64,000 nt of DNA, taken from assembly GCF_001623525.1 (NCBI RefSeq), contig NZ_CP015225.1:2728001-2792000 (forward strand), written 5' to 3'. Origin of the DNA: Pseudomonas fluorescens (GTDB taxonomy: Bacteria; Pseudomonadota; Gammaproteobacteria; Pseudomonadales; Pseudomonadaceae). The translations under genes and the position numbers were made by a program. Shown one piece after another: positions 1 to 9,866 of this stretch. Below the pieces are notes generated by a model, which saw nothing but the letters and a program-made list of their open reading frames with translations, made no database searches and had not been told where the DNA came from. Numbering within the stretch: position 1 is the stretch's first letter; the number at the start of each line of letters is the position of its first letter.

Positions 1-82
1 GACAGGCAAAAATAACTTCAATTAAAACCTGACACCGCCGACAACCTTTCATAGCCTTTCAAAGCCTTGCGGATCAACACAC

Positions 83-1648
83 ATGCGTAACAACCAACCC
101 GTCACACAACGCGAAAGGACCTTCCCGGCCCAGCAACGATTGATTTCGACCACCGATGCCAAGGGCGTGATCACCTACTGCAACGACGCGTTCGTTGACA
201 TCAGCGGGTATTCGAAGGAAGAACTGATTCGTTCACCGCACAATCTCGTGCGCCATCCCGACGTCCCATCCGCAGTGTTCGCACACATGTGGGGTACGCT
301 GAAACAAGGCTTGCCATGGATGGGCATCGTCAAGAACCGCAGCAAGAACGGCGACCATTACTGGGTCAATGCCTATGTCACGCCCGTGTTCGAGGGCAAT
401 CAAGTGGTCGGCTACGAATCGGTGCGGGTCAAGCCCTCCGCCGAACAGATCGCTCGGGCCGAAGCGCTTTATCAACGCATCAACCAAGGCAAGTCCGCAG
501 TTCCGGGCAGCGACAAATGGGTGCCCATGCTGCAGGACTGGCTACCGTTTATCCTGGTCAGCCAGTTGAGTTTCGTCGTCGGCGCGTTCCTGGATTCCTC
601 CTGGGGCTTTGCCCTGGCGGCCGTGCTGTCGGTGCCCTTGGGACTGATGGGCCTGCAATGGCAGCAACGCGGGATCAAGCGCCTGCTGCGCCTGGCCGAG
701 CAAACCACGTCCGACCCGCTGATCGCCCGGATGTACACCGACAGCCGCGGCGTCCAGGCACGCCTGGAGATGTCGATCCTCAGCCAGGAAGCACGCCTGA
801 AAACCTGCCTGACCCGCCTGCAGGACACCGCCGAGCACCTTAACGACCAGGCTCGCCAGTCCAATACCCTGGCCCATAACAGTTCCAGCGGCCTGGAGCG
901 CCAGCGGGTGGAAACCGAACAGGTCGCCACGGCCGTCAACCAGATGGCGGCAACCACCCAGGAAGTCGCCAGCCACGTGCAGCGCACCGCCGATGCCACC
1001 CAGGAAGCCAACCGCCTGACCAGCCGCGGCCGCGACATCGCTGGCGAAACCCGCGAAGCCATCGAGCGCCTGTCGGTGGTGGTCGGCGAAACCGGCCAGA
1101 CCGTGACCCAACTGGCCAAGGACAGCGACGAGATCGGCGGCGTGGTGGACGTGATCAAAGGCATCGCCGACCAGACCAACCTGCTGGCTCTCAACGCCGC
1201 CATCGAAGCGGCCCGTGCCGGGGAGATGGGCCGTGGCTTTGCCGTGGTGGCTGACGAAGTGCGACAACTGGCACAACGCACCAGCGAATCCACCGGGCAG
1301 ATCCACGCCCTGATCGCCAAGCTCCAGCAGACCGCCACCAACGCCGTGCAGACCATGGACGCTGGCCATCGCCAGGCCGAAGAAGGCGTGGCACGGGTCA
1401 TGGAAGCGGACGAGGCTCTGGTGGGGATCAGCGAAGCGGTGGCCCACATCACCGACATGACCACCCAGATCGCCGCCGCCACCGAGGAGCAAAGCTCAGT
1501 GGCCGAGGAGATCAGCCGCAACATCAGCAATATCTCGGAACTGGCCGACCAGACCTCTGGCCAGGCTCACAGCTCGGCGCTGCTCAGCGAAGAACTGACC
1601 CGCACGGCCAATACGCAGTATTCGTTGGTGGAGCGGTTTAACCGCTGA
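83..1648 (+). CDS. aer: Aerotaxis receptor Aer (PAS-containing methyl-accepting chemotaxis protein)
   Basis: This 521-residue protein joins an N-terminal PAS domain (about residues 20-115, with the N-x-x-F-x-x-I-S-G-Y pattern of FAD-binding Aer PAS domains) to a short hydrophobic hairpin (about 150-190) and a C-terminal chemoreceptor signalling domain. The conserved hairpin tip is present ([20 protein letters not shown], about residues 364-383). There is no periplasmic sensor domain, as in Aer of E. coli and Pseudomonas, which reads redox state or oxygen through PAS-bound FAD and signals to CheA/CheW. It lies beside two terminal oxidase operons, an arrangement I recall from other pseudomonads. 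A terminator follows at 1662-1696. I saw no convincing Anr box in the 82 bases available upstream. Confidence 0.9.
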   Translation: MRNNQPVTQRERTFPAQQRLISTTDAKGVITYCNDAFVDISGYSKEELIRSPHNLVRHPDVPSAVFAHMWGTLKQGLPWMGIVKNRSKNGDHYWVNAYVTPVFEGNQVVGYESVRVKPSAEQIARAEALYQRINQGKSAVPGSDKWVPMLQDWLPFILVSQLSFVVGAFLDSSWGFALAAVLSVPLGLMGLQWQQRGIKRLLRLAEQTTSDPLIARMYTDSRGVQARLEMSILSQEARLKTCLTRLQDTAEHLNDQARQSNTLAHNSSSGLERQRVETEQVATAVNQMAATTQEVASHVQRTADATQEANRLTSRGRDIAGETREAIERLSVVVGETGQTVTQLAKDSDEIGGVVDVIKGIADQTNLLALNAAIEAARAGEMGRGFAVVADEVRQLAQRTSESTGQIHALIAKLQQTATNAVQTMDAGHRQAEEGVARVMEADEALVGISEAVAHITDMTTQIAAATEEQSSVAEEISRNISNISELADQTSGQAHSSALLSEELTRTANTQYSLVERFNR

Positions 1649-1661
1649 TCGTTGCTTGATC

Positions 1662-1696
1662 AAAAAACCCGGACAGCGAAAGCTTCCGGGTTTTTT
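1662..1696. terminator. Bidirectional intrinsic terminator between aer and the hydrolase gene
   Basis: A run of six A, a CCCGG-A arm, a 13-base loop region, a CCGGG arm and a run of six T form a symmetrical terminator. It can end both aer (plus) and the convergent hydrolase gene (minus). Confidence 0.8.
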
Positions 1697-1739
1697 ATGG
1701 CTGGATAGCTCGCTCGCGAAGAGGCCAGGACAGGCGCTA

Positions 1740-2432
1740 TCAATCCTGGAGAAGAAACGCCGCCACCTTTCCCGCAGCCACCTCCATATGCTGCCCATGG
1801 CTAAACCCCGAAGCCTTCAACGGCTTCAAATCGTGATCCCCCGCCACCAACCACATCACCTCGATGCCCGGTGACAATTCATACCCCTGCACCGCCTCCC
1901 GGTTACCCAACGCATCGCGCTCGCCCTGGACGATCAAGGTGGGGGGCTTCAACGCCGCCAGGTGTTCGACCCGCGGTTTCTCCGGTTTGCCCACCGCATA
2001 GAAGGGATAGCCCAGGCACACCAGCGCGTCGACGCCCAACTCATCGGCTAGCAGGCTCGCCATACGCCCGCCCATGGACTTGCCGCCAATGGCCAACCGC
2101 CCAGCGACATAAGGCCGCACCGTGGCGTACACCTGTCGCCAGCATTCCAACAGCTTCGGTGCCGGATTGGGTGGGCGCTTGCCCCCGTCCAAACGTCGTT
2201 GGGCCATGTAGGGAAACTCGAAGCGCAGCACGTTGACCCCATGCGCGGCAAGGCCCGCGGCCATTTCCTCCATGAATCCGCTGTCCATCGGTGCACCGGC
2301 GCCGTGGGCCAGGATCAGGGTCGGCGCCTCGGCACTGGCACCCGGCCACGCGGCCGTCCATAGCCAACCGTGTTCGGCCACACACCGCACCCATTGATCC
2401 CCGTCAATACTGGCCTTGTGCTGTTTGTCCAT
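1740..2432 (-). CDS. Small alpha/beta hydrolase of the KANL3/Tex30 type
   Basis: The 230-residue protein looks like a single-domain cytosolic alpha/beta hydrolase. It has the oxyanion-region HGAGAPMDS motif (about residues 43-51), a nucleophile elbow of the form G-K-S-M-G-G (Ser near residue 118), an [11 protein letters not shown] acid-residue loop and a late GDHDLKP histidine. This set is typical of the KANL3/Tex30-like family, whose substrates are mostly unknown. It is transcribed away from ccoN. The first codons overlap a consensus Anr box at 2394-2407 that appears to serve ccoN, so residues 9-13 are under double constraint. The catalytic class is well supported; the physiological substrate is not known. 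Confidence 0.8.
   Translation of the reverse strand: MDKQHKASIDGDQWVRCVAEHGWLWTAAWPGASAEAPTLILAHGAGAPMDSGFMEEMAAGLAAHGVNVLRFEFPYMAQRRLDGGKRPPNPAPKLLECWRQVYATVRPYVAGRLAIGGKSMGGRMASLLADELGVDALVCLGYPFYAVGKPEKPRVEHLAALKPPTLIVQGERDALGNREAVQGYELSPGIEVMWLVAGDHDLKPLKASGFSHGQHMEVAAGKVAAFLLQD
2394..2407 (+). promoter_or_regulatory. Anr/FNR box for the first ccoNOQP operon, inside the hydrolase gene
   Basis: TTGATCCCCGTCAA fits the Anr/FNR consensus TTGAT-N4-ATCAA with one changed base. It is centred about 128 bases before the ccoN start codon. A class II Anr promoter would place transcription start near 2442, giving a leader of roughly 87 bases. The site falls within codons 9-13 of the divergent hydrolase gene. 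I see no strong -10 hexamer at the expected place, so the promoter itself is inferred. Confidence 0.65.
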
Positions 2433-2528
2433 GCTGATCTCGCTTTTAGTCTGCCTATAACTCCAGGCGAAGAACGCCGCACTGCCTTGCGCAGGCGCTC
2501 ACTTCGGCTGAACCGTGGATGGGGAACC

Positions 2529-3953
2529 ATGAACACTTCTATCAGTACCGCCTACAACTACAAGGTGGTCCGCCAATTCGCCATTATGACGGTGGTGTGG
2601 GGCATCGTCGGCATGGGGCTCGGGGTTTTTCTCGCCGCCCAATTGGTCTGGCCACAGCTCAACTTCGATTTGCCCTGGACCAGCTTCGGCCGCCTGCGCC
2701 CGCTGCACACCAACGCGGTGATCTTCGCCTTCGGTGGCTGTGCGTTGTTCGCCAGTTCGTTCTATTCGGTGCAGCGCACCTGCCAGACTCAGCTGTTTGC
2801 GCCGAAAATCGCCGCGTTCTGCTTCTGGGGCTGGCAACTGGTGATCCTGCTGGCGGCCATCAGCCTGCCACTGGGCTACACCAGTTCCAAGGAATACGCC
2901 GAGCTGGAATGGCCGATCGACATTCTGATCACCATCGTCTGGGTTGCCTACGCGATTGTGTTCTTCGGCACCGTGGCCAAGCGCAACACCAAGCACATCT
3001 ACGTTGGTAACTGGTTCTTCGGCGGGTTCATCCTGACCGTGGCGATCCTGCACATCGTCAACAACCTGGAACTGCCGGTGAGCCTCACCAAGTCCTACTC
3101 GGTCTACGCCGGGGCCACGGACGCGATGGTGCAATGGTGGTACGGCCACAACGCCGTGGGCTTCTTCCTCACCGCAGGCTTCCTGGGGATGATGTACTAC
3201 TTCGTGCCGAAGCAGGCCGAGCGCCCGGTGTATTCCTATCGCTTGTCCATCGTGCACTTCTGGGCCCTGATCACCCTGTACATCTGGGCCGGCCCTCACC
3301 ACCTGCACTACACCGCGCTGCCGGACTGGGCACAGTCCCTGGGCATGGTGATGTCGCTGATTCTGCTGGCGCCAAGCTGGGGCGGCATGATCAACGGCAT
3401 GATGACCCTCTCGGGTGCCTGGCATAAGCTGCGCAGCGACCCGATCCTGCGGTTCCTGGTGGTGTCCCTGGCGTTCTACGGCATGTCGACCTTCGAAGGT
3501 CCGATGATGGCGATCAAGACCGTCAACGCCCTCTCCCACTACACCGACTGGACCATCGGCCACGTACACGCCGGCGCACTCGGCTGGGTGGCAATGATTT
3601 CCATCGGCGCGCTGTACCACATGATCCCGAAAGTCTTCGGCCGGCCACAGATGCACAGCATCGGCCTGATCAACGCGCACTTCTGGCTCGCGACCATCGG
3701 CACTGTGCTCTACATCGCCTCGATGTGGGTCAACGGCATCGCCCAGGGCCTGATGTGGCGTGCGGTGAACGAGGACGGCACGCTCACCTACTCCTTCGTC
3801 GAAACCCTGGTGGCCAGTCACCCAGGCTTCGTCGTGCGGCTGGCGGGCGGGTCGATCTTCCTCCTCGGCATGCTGCTGATGGCCTACAACACCTGGCGCA
3901 CTGTGCGGGCCTACCAGCCTGCCGAAGCCGCCGCTGCCGCGCAGATGGCCTGA
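2529..3953 (+). CDS. ccoN: cbb3-type cytochrome c oxidase subunit I, first copy
   Basis: This 474-residue integral membrane subunit carries the catalytic haem b3-CuB centre that reduces oxygen to water. The invariant ligands are visible: the early haem histidine in RLRPLHTN (H60), the CuB histidine in WWYGHN (H207), the PHH pair (H257/H258) with the cross-linking tyrosine six residues before it, and the haem histidines in TIGHVHAG. The ATG at 2529 follows GGGGAA; an in-frame upstream extension has no family counterpart. It leads a four-gene operon ccoNOQP and is a near duplicate of the ccoN at 6242. By its position next to aer it corresponds to the copy called cco-2 in PAO1. Confidence 0.95.
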   Translation: MNTSISTAYNYKVVRQFAIMTVVWGIVGMGLGVFLAAQLVWPQLNFDLPWTSFGRLRPLHTNAVIFAFGGCALFASSFYSVQRTCQTQLFAPKIAAFCFWGWQLVILLAAISLPLGYTSSKEYAELEWPIDILITIVWVAYAIVFFGTVAKRNTKHIYVGNWFFGGFILTVAILHIVNNLELPVSLTKSYSVYAGATDAMVQWWYGHNAVGFFLTAGFLGMMYYFVPKQAERPVYSYRLSIVHFWALITLYIWAGPHHLHYTALPDWAQSLGMVMSLILLAPSWGGMINGMMTLSGAWHKLRSDPILRFLVVSLAFYGMSTFEGPMMAIKTVNALSHYTDWTIGHVHAGALGWVAMISIGALYHMIPKVFGRPQMHSIGLINAHFWLATIGTVLYIASMWVNGIAQGLMWRAVNEDGTLTYSFVETLVASHPGFVVRLAGGSIFLLGMLLMAYNTWRTVRAYQPAEAAAAAQMA

Positions 3954-3963
3954 GGAGTCCACC

Positions 3964-4572
3964 ATGAAACACGAAACAATCGAAAAAAACGTCGGCCTGC
4001 TGATGCTGCTGATGGTCCTGGCCGTGAGCATTGGCGGCCTGACCCAGATCGTGCCGCTGTTCTTCCAGGACGTGACCAATAAACCGGTGGACGGCATGAA
4101 GCCCTACACCGCCCTGCAACTGGAAGGCCGTGACATCTACATTCGTGAAGGCTGCGTCGGCTGCCACTCGCAGATGATCCGTCCGTTCCGCGCCGAGACC
4201 GAGCGCTACGGCCACTACTCGGTGGCCGGTGAAAGCGTCTGGGACCACCCATTCCTGTGGGGCTCCAAGCGTACCGGGCCGGACCTGGCCCGGGTTGGCG
4301 CGCGCTACTCCGATGATTGGCACCGCGCCCACTTGTACAACCCGCGCAACGTCGTGCCCGAGTCGAAAATGCCGGCCTACCCGTGGCTGGTGACCCAAGC
4401 GGTAGACAGCAGCCACACCGAAGGCAAGCTGCGCGCCATGCGTACCCTGGGTGTGCCGTACACCGATGACGACATCACCGCCAGCGTGGCCTCGCTCAAG
4501 GGCAAGACCGAAATGGACGCCCTGGTGGCCTACCTGCAAGTGCTCGGCACTGCCATCAAGAGCAAGAGGTGA
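3964..4572 (+). CDS. ccoO: cbb3-type cytochrome c oxidase subunit II (mono-haem c), first copy
   Basis: This 202-residue subunit is a membrane-anchored cytochrome c. One N-terminal transmembrane helix (about residues 10-32) holds it in the inner membrane with the haem domain in the periplasm. The haem-binding motif is CVGCH (C64, C67, H68) and a methionine in SKMPAYP is the likely distal ligand. It passes electrons from CcoP to the CcoN active site. It starts ten bases after ccoN and is nearly identical in layout to the second copy at 7684. Confidence 0.95.
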   Translation: MKHETIEKNVGLLMLLMVLAVSIGGLTQIVPLFFQDVTNKPVDGMKPYTALQLEGRDIYIREGCVGCHSQMIRPFRAETERYGHYSVAGESVWDHPFLWGSKRTGPDLARVGARYSDDWHRAHLYNPRNVVPESKMPAYPWLVTQAVDSSHTEGKLRAMRTLGVPYTDDDITASVASLKGKTEMDALVAYLQVLGTAIKSKR

Positions 4573-4575
4573 GCC

Positions 4576-4779
4576 ATGGTTCTTGAAATGAGTACTGGAA
4601 TGATCCGCGGCCTGGGCACGGTCGTGGTGTTCATCGCCTTCATCGGCCTGACCCTGTGGGTATTCAGCAACAAACGTCGTCCAGAGTTCGCCGAAGCGCG
4701 CCTGCTGCCGTTCGCCGACGAGCCAGCTGCCGACATCGTCCCCCCCCAAGACCCTGCAACAAGGAGTACCCGGCCATGA
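4576..4779 (+). CDS. ccoQ: cbb3 oxidase small subunit CcoQ, first copy
   Basis: This 67-residue protein has one transmembrane helix (about residues 12-30) followed by a short charged tail, as expected for CcoQ, which stabilises the cbb3 complex. It is slightly longer than its paralogue at 8299 (61 residues); the extra residues are at both ends, including a Pro-rich tail. It starts three bases after ccoO, and its stop overlaps the ccoP start by four bases (ATGA), which implies translational coupling. Confidence 0.9.
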   Translation: MVLEMSTGMIRGLGTVVVFIAFIGLTLWVFSNKRRPEFAEARLLPFADEPAADIVPPQDPATRSTRP

Positions 4780-5732
4780 CCACCTTCTGGAGTACGTGGA
4801 TCTGCGTACTGACCATCGGCAGCCTCATCGGCCTGACGTGGTTGCTGATCGGCACTCGCAAGGGCGAGACCAAGGGCAGTGTCGACCAGACCATGGGCCA
4901 CAGCTTCGACGGCATCGAGGAGTACGACAACCCGCTGCCGCAATGGTGGTTCCTGTTATTTGCCGGCACCCTGGTGTTTTCCGTCGGCTACCTGGTCCTC
5001 TATCCAGGCCTGGGTAACTGGAAAGGTATCCTGCCGGGCTACGAGAGCGGCTGGACCGGCGCCCATGAATGGGAAAAGGAGATGGCCAAGGCCGATGCCA
5101 AGTTCGGACCGATCTTCGCCAAATTCGCCGCCATGCCCGTGGAGGAAGTGGCCAAGGACCCACAGGCCTTGAAGATGGGTGGCCGCCTGTTCGCCTCCAA
5201 CTGCTCGGTCTGCCACGGCTCGGACGCCAAGGGTGCCTTTGGCTTCCCAAACCTGGCCGACAGCAACTGGCGTTGGGGCGGTGCTGCCGACACCATCAAG
5301 ACCACCATCATGGGCGGTCGCATGGCGGCGATGCCCGCCTGGGGCGAAGTACTGGGGGACGCCGGGGTCAAGAACGTGGCCGCGTATGTACGCCACGACC
5401 TGGCCGGCCTGCCGTTGCCGGCAGACAGCGGTGCCGATCTGCAGGCCGGACAGCAGGCCTTCAACACCACCTGCGTCGCCTGCCACGGCGCCAACGGCCA
5501 AGGGACCGAAGCCATGGGCGCGCCGAACCTGACGCAACCGGCCGGTTTCATCTATGGCACCAGCCTGGCCCAGTTGCAGCAGACCATCCGTCACGGGCGC
5601 CAGGGTCATATGCCAGCGCAGAATGAGTTGCTAGGCAATGACAAGGTGCAACTGCTCGCGGCTTACGTTTACAGTCTTTCAAAGACTGATGAGCAGTTGA
5701 GCGGCAAGCCGCAAGCTGCAAGCCTCAAGTAA
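4776..5732 (+). CDS. ccoP: cbb3-type cytochrome c oxidase subunit III (di-haem c), first copy
   Basis: This 318-residue subunit receives electrons from soluble cytochromes or the bc1 complex. Two N-terminal transmembrane helices (about 5-26 and 57-77) are joined by the [14 protein letters not shown] loop typical of CcoP. Two periplasmic haem c motifs follow, CSVCH (C143/C146/H147) and CVACH (C233/C236/H237). The ATG at 4776 overlaps the ccoQ stop and matches the paralogue. The last ten codons (5703-5732) lie inside a REP-like element, and the stop codon TAA touches the first AAAAGC repeat, so the C-terminus after residue 308 appears to be repeat-derived and differs from the second copy. Confidence 0.95.
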   Translation: MTTFWSTWICVLTIGSLIGLTWLLIGTRKGETKGSVDQTMGHSFDGIEEYDNPLPQWWFLLFAGTLVFSVGYLVLYPGLGNWKGILPGYESGWTGAHEWEKEMAKADAKFGPIFAKFAAMPVEEVAKDPQALKMGGRLFASNCSVCHGSDAKGAFGFPNLADSNWRWGGAADTIKTTIMGGRMAAMPAWGEVLGDAGVKNVAAYVRHDLAGLPLPADSGADLQAGQQAFNTTCVACHGANGQGTEAMGAPNLTQPAGFIYGTSLAQLQQTIRHGRQGHMPAQNELLGNDKVQLLAAYVYSLSKTDEQLSGKPQAASLK

Positions 5733-5820
5733 AAGCAAAAGCAAAAGCAAAAGCAAAAGCAAAAGCTGCAAGCGACGCGCACTCGCTTGCAGCTTGAAGC
5801 TCGCAGCTCGCAGCTGCTTC
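5703..5820. repeat. REP-like palindromic element with a 6-bp tandem repeat
   Basis: The element contains AGCTGCAAGC-type units, including a 12-base perfect inverted repeat (5763-5774 with 5784-5795, nine-base loop), and is interrupted by six exact copies of AAAAGC at 5731-5766. The palindrome followed by TTCTTTTTG may also act as terminator for the first cco operon. A relative of this element is at 46987-47063. Confidence 0.75.
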
Positions 5821-6241
5821 TTTTTGTCGCACCCCTCCCATAGTCTTTCTTTCGGTTCCCCGGAATCGGGTCTAAGCTTGCCTTTGCGTGCACTGGCGAC
5901 TGCCGGTTTCAGGTCGACCCGACCCGATGCGTTCGACAATCGTTCGTCAAAAAGGCCGCAAAGGCAGGTGAATACCGGCTGTTGCGACAGTTGCCTGGCA
6001 TCCCCCGAACGCTGTGTTTGAACACACCCCGTTACAACCGACCCGACCCCCTCGCCTCTTTCCTTCGTTGCGACATTTTGCCGAGGGCCAATTTTGTCCC
6101 TACACGGAACATGGAAAGGCCGCAGAATCAGCTTTGGAAAGCATTGACCCAGGTCATGGCGCGTTGCAATGACCCCCCGCTTTCTCCATACTTGCGACCG
6201 ATTTTTATCCTAATAAAACACCCAAACCGTGGAACCTTAGA
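5733..6241. other. Intergenic region between the two cco operons
   Basis: About 500 bases hold no credible gene. The left part is the repeat element and the right part the control region of the second ccoN, with an Anr-like site at 6144-6157. The middle (about 5830-6120) shows nothing I can assign. Confidence 0.6.
6144..6157 (+). promoter_or_regulatory. Anr-like box upstream of the second ccoNOQP operon
   Basis: TTGACCCAGGTCAT is a partly degenerate Anr site, a TTGAC-N4-GTCAA form with the last base changed. It lies 91 bases before the ccoN start. A CATACT hexamer at about 6187-6192 fits a -10 at the spacing expected for class II activation. It is weaker than the sites at 2394, 10415 and 16158. 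Confidence 0.5.
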
Positions 6242-7684
6242 ATGAGCACAGCAATCAGTCCGACTGCTTATAACTATAAGGTAGTCCGCCAGTTCGCCAT
6301 CATGACGGTGGTCTGGGGGATCCTTGGCATGGGGCTCGGTGTCTTCATCGCCTCGCAACTGGTCTGGCCGGAGTTGAACTTCGATCTGCCATGGACGACA
6401 TTTGGACGCCTGCGCCCGCTGCACACCAACCTGGTGATCTTCGCCTTCGGTGGTTGTGCATTGTTTGCCACTTCTTACTACGTCGTGCAGCGAACCTGCC
6501 AAACGCGACTGATCTCCGACAGCCTCGCCGCCTTCACCTTCTGGGGCTGGCAAGCGGTCATCGTCGGTGCGATCGTGACCTTGCCACTGGGTTACACCAC
6601 CACCAAGGAATACGCTGAGCTGGAATGGCCCCTGGCTATCCTGCTGGCCATCGTCTGGGTGACCTACGGTCTGGTGTTCTTCGGCACCATCGTCAAGCGC
6701 AAGACCAAGCACATCTACGTCGGTAACTGGTTCTACGGTGCCTTCATCGTCGTGACTGCCATGCTGCACATCGTCAACCACGCCTCCCTGCCGGTCAGCT
6801 TCTTCAAGTCGTACTCGGCCTACTCGGGCGCGACCGATGCGATGATCCAGTGGTGGTACGGCCACAACGCCGTGGGTTTCTTCCTGACCACCGGCTTCCT
6901 GGGGATGATGTACTACTTCGTGCCGAAACAGGCCGAGCGTCCGATCTATTCCTATCGCCTGTCCATCGTGCACTTCTGGGCGCTGATCACCCTGTACATC
7001 TGGGCAGGTCCGCACCACCTGCACTACACCGCACTGCCGGATTGGGCGCAGTCCCTGGGCATGGCAATGTCGATCATCCTGCTGGCGCCAAGCTGGGGCG
7101 GCATGATCAACGGCATGATGACCCTGTCGGGCGCCTGGCATAAGCTGCGCACCGACCCGATCCTGCGGTTCCTGGTGGTGTCGTTGGCGTTCTACGGCAT
7201 GTCGACCTTCGAAGGCCCGATGATGGCCATCAAGACCGTCAACTCCCTGAGCCACTACACCGACTGGACCATCGGCCACGTGCACGCTGGTGCGCTCGGC
7301 TGGGTGGCGATGATTTCCATCGGCGCCATCTACCACATGATCCCGAAACTGTTCGGTCGTGCGCAGATGCACAGCACCGGCCTGATCAACGCGCACTTCT
7401 GGCTCGCGACCATCGGTACCGTGCTCTACATCGCCTCGATGTGGGTCAACGGCATCACCCAAGGCCTGATGTGGCGTGCAATCAACGACGACGGCACCCT
7501 GACCTACTCGTTCGTCGAAGCGCTGCAGGCCAGCCACCCTGGCTTCATCGTGCGTGCCCTGGGCGGCGCGTTCTTCGCCAGCGGCATGCTGCTCATGGCC
7601 TACAACGTGTACCGCACCGTTCGTGCCTCTGACCCGGCTGAAGCTGAAGCCGCCGCCAAGATCGCCGTAGTTGGAGCTCACTGA
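6242..7684 (+). CDS. ccoN: cbb3-type cytochrome c oxidase subunit I, second copy
   Basis: This 480-residue catalytic subunit is collinear with the copy at 2529, differing mainly at the N-terminus and in the last 30 residues. The ligands are complete: H61, CuB ligands H208, H258 and H259, Tyr252, and H346/H348. By its place on the ccoG side it corresponds to PAO1 cco-1, the more constitutive enzyme there. Its stop codon TGA overlaps the ccoO start by one base. Long identical stretches between the two copies suggest recent duplication or gene conversion. Confidence 0.95.
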   Translation: MSTAISPTAYNYKVVRQFAIMTVVWGILGMGLGVFIASQLVWPELNFDLPWTTFGRLRPLHTNLVIFAFGGCALFATSYYVVQRTCQTRLISDSLAAFTFWGWQAVIVGAIVTLPLGYTTTKEYAELEWPLAILLAIVWVTYGLVFFGTIVKRKTKHIYVGNWFYGAFIVVTAMLHIVNHASLPVSFFKSYSAYSGATDAMIQWWYGHNAVGFFLTTGFLGMMYYFVPKQAERPIYSYRLSIVHFWALITLYIWAGPHHLHYTALPDWAQSLGMAMSIILLAPSWGGMINGMMTLSGAWHKLRTDPILRFLVVSLAFYGMSTFEGPMMAIKTVNSLSHYTDWTIGHVHAGALGWVAMISIGAIYHMIPKLFGRAQMHSTGLINAHFWLATIGTVLYIASMWVNGITQGLMWRAINDDGTLTYSFVEALQASHPGFIVRALGGAFFASGMLLMAYNVYRTVRASDPAEAEAAAKIAVVGAH

Positions 7685-8292
7685 TGAAGCACGAAGCAGT
7701 AGAGAAGAATATCGGCCTGCTGGCCTTCTTCATGGTCATTGCCGTCAGCATCGGCGGCCTGACCCAGATCGTCCCGCTGTTCTTCCAGGACGTGACTAAC
7801 AAGCCGGTCGAAGGCATGAAGCCACGTACCGCCCTTGAACTGGAAGGCCGTGACATCTATATCGCCAACGGTTGTGTCGGCTGCCACTCGCAGATGATCC
7901 GTCCGTTCCGCGCCGAAACCGAACGCTATGGCCACTATTCGGTCGCCGGTGAAAGCGTCTGGGACCATCCGTTCCTGTGGGGTTCCAAGCGTACCGGTCC
8001 GGACCTGGCCCGCGTTGGCGGCCGCTACTCCGACGACTGGCAGCGTGCGCACTTGTATAACCCGCGCAACGTGGTGCCTGAGTCGAAAATGCCGGCCTAC
8101 CCGTTCCTCGTAGAAAACAAGCTCGACGGCAAAGACACCGCCAAGAAAATGGAAGTCCTGCGCACCCTGGGCGTGCCTTACACCGACGAAGACATCGCCG
8201 GTGCCAAGGATGCCGTCAAGGGCAAGACTGAAATGGACGCGCTGGTGGCCTATCTGCAAGGCCTGGGCACCATCATCAAAAGCAAACGGTGA
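7684..8292 (+). CDS. ccoO: cbb3-type cytochrome c oxidase subunit II (mono-haem c), second copy
   Basis: This 202-residue protein has an N-terminal membrane anchor and a single CVGCH haem c motif at the same place as in the first copy. The two copies differ most at residues 140-180, where this one reads [17 protein letters not shown]. Its role is electron transfer from CcoP to CcoN in the second cbb3 isoenzyme. Confidence 0.95.
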   Translation: MKHEAVEKNIGLLAFFMVIAVSIGGLTQIVPLFFQDVTNKPVEGMKPRTALELEGRDIYIANGCVGCHSQMIRPFRAETERYGHYSVAGESVWDHPFLWGSKRTGPDLARVGGRYSDDWQRAHLYNPRNVVPESKMPAYPFLVENKLDGKDTAKKMEVLRTLGVPYTDEDIAGAKDAVKGKTEMDALVAYLQGLGTIIKSKR

Positions 8293-8298
8293 TTCTTT

Positions 8299-8484
8299 AT
8301 GGATATCGGGATGATTCGCGGCCTGGGCACCGTCGTCGTGATGGTGGCCTTCATCGGTCTGGCCCTGTGGGTGTTCAGCCCCAAGCGCAAGTCGGAGTTT
8401 GACGACGCGACCTTGCTGCCGTTCGCGGATGATCCCGAAGCCATCAAGCACGTCGAGCAAGCTTCTAGGAGTAACAAAGAATGA
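8299..8484 (+). CDS. ccoQ: cbb3 oxidase small subunit CcoQ, second copy
   Basis: This 61-residue protein has one transmembrane helix and a short charged C-terminal tail, and aligns with the 67-residue paralogue over [11 protein letters not shown]. Its last four bases overlap the ccoP start (ATGA). It lies six bases after ccoO. Confidence 0.9.
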   Translation: MDIGMIRGLGTVVVMVAFIGLALWVFSPKRKSEFDDATLLPFADDPEAIKHVEQASRSNKE

Positions 8485-9464
8485 CTACATTCTGGAGTCT
8501 GTACGTCACAGTCCTCAGCCTGGGAACGATCTTCTCCCTGACCTGGCTGCTGCTGTCGACCCGCAAGGGCCAGCGCGCCGAGCAGACGGACGAGACCGTC
8601 GGCCACTCGTTCGACGGGATCGAGGAGTACGACAACCCACTGCCGAAATGGTGGTTCATGCTGTTCGTGGGCACCATCGTGTTCGCCCTCGGTTACCTGG
8701 TGCTCTACCCAGGCCTGGGCAACTGGAAAGGCCTGCTGCCAGGCTACAACTACCTGGACACCGAAAAGCAGACCGCCTTCGCCAACGGCCAGACCGGCTG
8801 GACAGGCGTTCACGAATGGGAAAAGGAAATGGCGCGTTCGGACGCCAAGTTCGGTCCGATCTTCGCCAAGTTCGCCTCCATGCCGATCGAAGAAGTCGCC
8901 AAGGACCCGCAAGCCCTGAAGATGGGTGGCCGCCTGTTCGCCTCCAACTGCTCGGTCTGCCACGGTTCCGACGCCAAGGGCGCCTATGGCTTCCCTAACC
9001 TGACCGACGCCGACTGGCGCTGGGGCGGTGAGCCGGAAACCATCAAGACCACCATCATGGGCGGTCGTCACGCCGTGATGCCGGGCTGGGCTGCCGTGGT
9101 CGGCGAGCAAGGCGTGGCCGACGTGGCCGCTTACCTGGTGACCAGCCTGCACAGCCGCAAACTGCCGGAAGGGGCCAAGGCCGATCCAGCCAATGGGCAG
9201 AAACTCTTTGCCGCCAACTGCGTGGCCTGCCACGGCCCTGCTGGCAAAGGCACGCCAGCCATGGGCGCACCTGACCTGACGCACCCGGCCGGTTTCATCT
9301 ACGGTTCGAGCTTCGCTCAGTTGCAGCAGACCATCCGCTACGGTCGCCAGGGCCAGATGCCGGCCCAGGCCGACTTGCAAGGCAACGACAAGGTCCACTT
9401 GCTGGCCGCCTACGTCTACAGCCTGTCTCACGGCGAAAAAGCGCCTGCGGCTGACGCCCAGTAA
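8481..9464 (+). CDS. ccoP: cbb3-type cytochrome c oxidase subunit III (di-haem c), second copy
   Basis: This 327-residue subunit has two N-terminal transmembrane helices and two periplasmic CxxCH motifs (CSVCH and CVACH). Compared with the first copy it has about a dozen extra residues after the second helix ([17 protein letters not shown] region) and a different C-terminus ([11 protein letters not shown]), with no repeat element at its end. A strong terminator follows at 9484-9519, closing the second operon. Confidence 0.95.
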   Translation: MTTFWSLYVTVLSLGTIFSLTWLLLSTRKGQRAEQTDETVGHSFDGIEEYDNPLPKWWFMLFVGTIVFALGYLVLYPGLGNWKGLLPGYNYLDTEKQTAFANGQTGWTGVHEWEKEMARSDAKFGPIFAKFASMPIEEVAKDPQALKMGGRLFASNCSVCHGSDAKGAYGFPNLTDADWRWGGEPETIKTTIMGGRHAVMPGWAAVVGEQGVADVAAYLVTSLHSRKLPEGAKADPANGQKLFAANCVACHGPAGKGTPAMGAPDLTHPAGFIYGSSFAQLQQTIRYGRQGQMPAQADLQGNDKVHLLAAYVYSLSHGEKAPAADAQ

Positions 9465-9483
9465 AGCCTGCGCCTGATGTACC

Positions 9484-9519
9484 AAAGGCCCCGTCAACCC
9501 AAGTTGACGGGGCCTTTTT
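9484..9519 (+). terminator. Intrinsic terminator of the second cco operon
   Basis: A GGCCCCGTCAAC / GTTGACGGGGCC stem of twelve base pairs with a short loop is followed by five T. It stands 20 bases after the ccoP stop. Confidence 0.9.
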
Positions 9520-9611
9520 GTTTGCCGGTGCGACAGGGCAATGGTTTTAGCTTGCCCGCAATCAGCGACGGTAGTAACGTGCCTACATTCAGTTTTCTCG
9601 AGGACACCGCC

Positions 9612-9866
9612 ATGTCCATCACCACTATTTCCAGCCGCGAATTCAACCACGACACAAGTGGTGCCAAAAAAGCCACCCGCCAGGGGCCGGTCATCATCAC
9701 CGACCGTGGCAAGCCGGCCCATGTGCTGCTAAGCATTGAGGAGTACCAGAAACTGACCGGCATCGGCACCAGCATTGTCGAATTGCTGGTCATGCCCGAC
9801 ACGCCGGATATTGATTTCGATACCGAACGTGCCGTCATCTCTCCTCGTTCGGTGGACCTGTCCTGA
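9612..9866 (+). CDS. Phd/YefM-family antitoxin
   Basis: This 84-residue protein has the prevent-host-death fold signature: ISSREFNHDTSGAKKA at the N-terminus, then GPVIITDRGKPAHVLLSIEEYQKL, with an acidic, probably flexible C-terminus that would wrap the toxin. Such antitoxins bind their own promoter and neutralise the PIN toxin encoded next. The ATG at 9612 was chosen because it begins the conserved domain; the longer in-frame reading runs back into the terminator. The gene's stop overlaps the toxin start by one base. Confidence 0.85.
   Translation: MSITTISSREFNHDTSGAKKATRQGPVIITDRGKPAHVLLSIEEYQKLTGIGTSIVELLVMPDTPDIDFDTERAVISPRSVDLS

Noticed and set aside
1..82. Anr box before aer
   Set aside because: Only a single ATCAA half-site at 73-77 is present without a matching partner at the right distance.
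2499..4097. Long minus-strand frames opposite ccoN (also 6128-7681)
   Set aside because: Both are His/Gly/Val-rich shadows of the ccoN coding strand and lack any recognisable motif.
5731..5766. AAAAGC tandem repeats considered as part of a CRISPR array
   Set aside because: The units are 6 bases, contiguous, without spacers and without cas genes.
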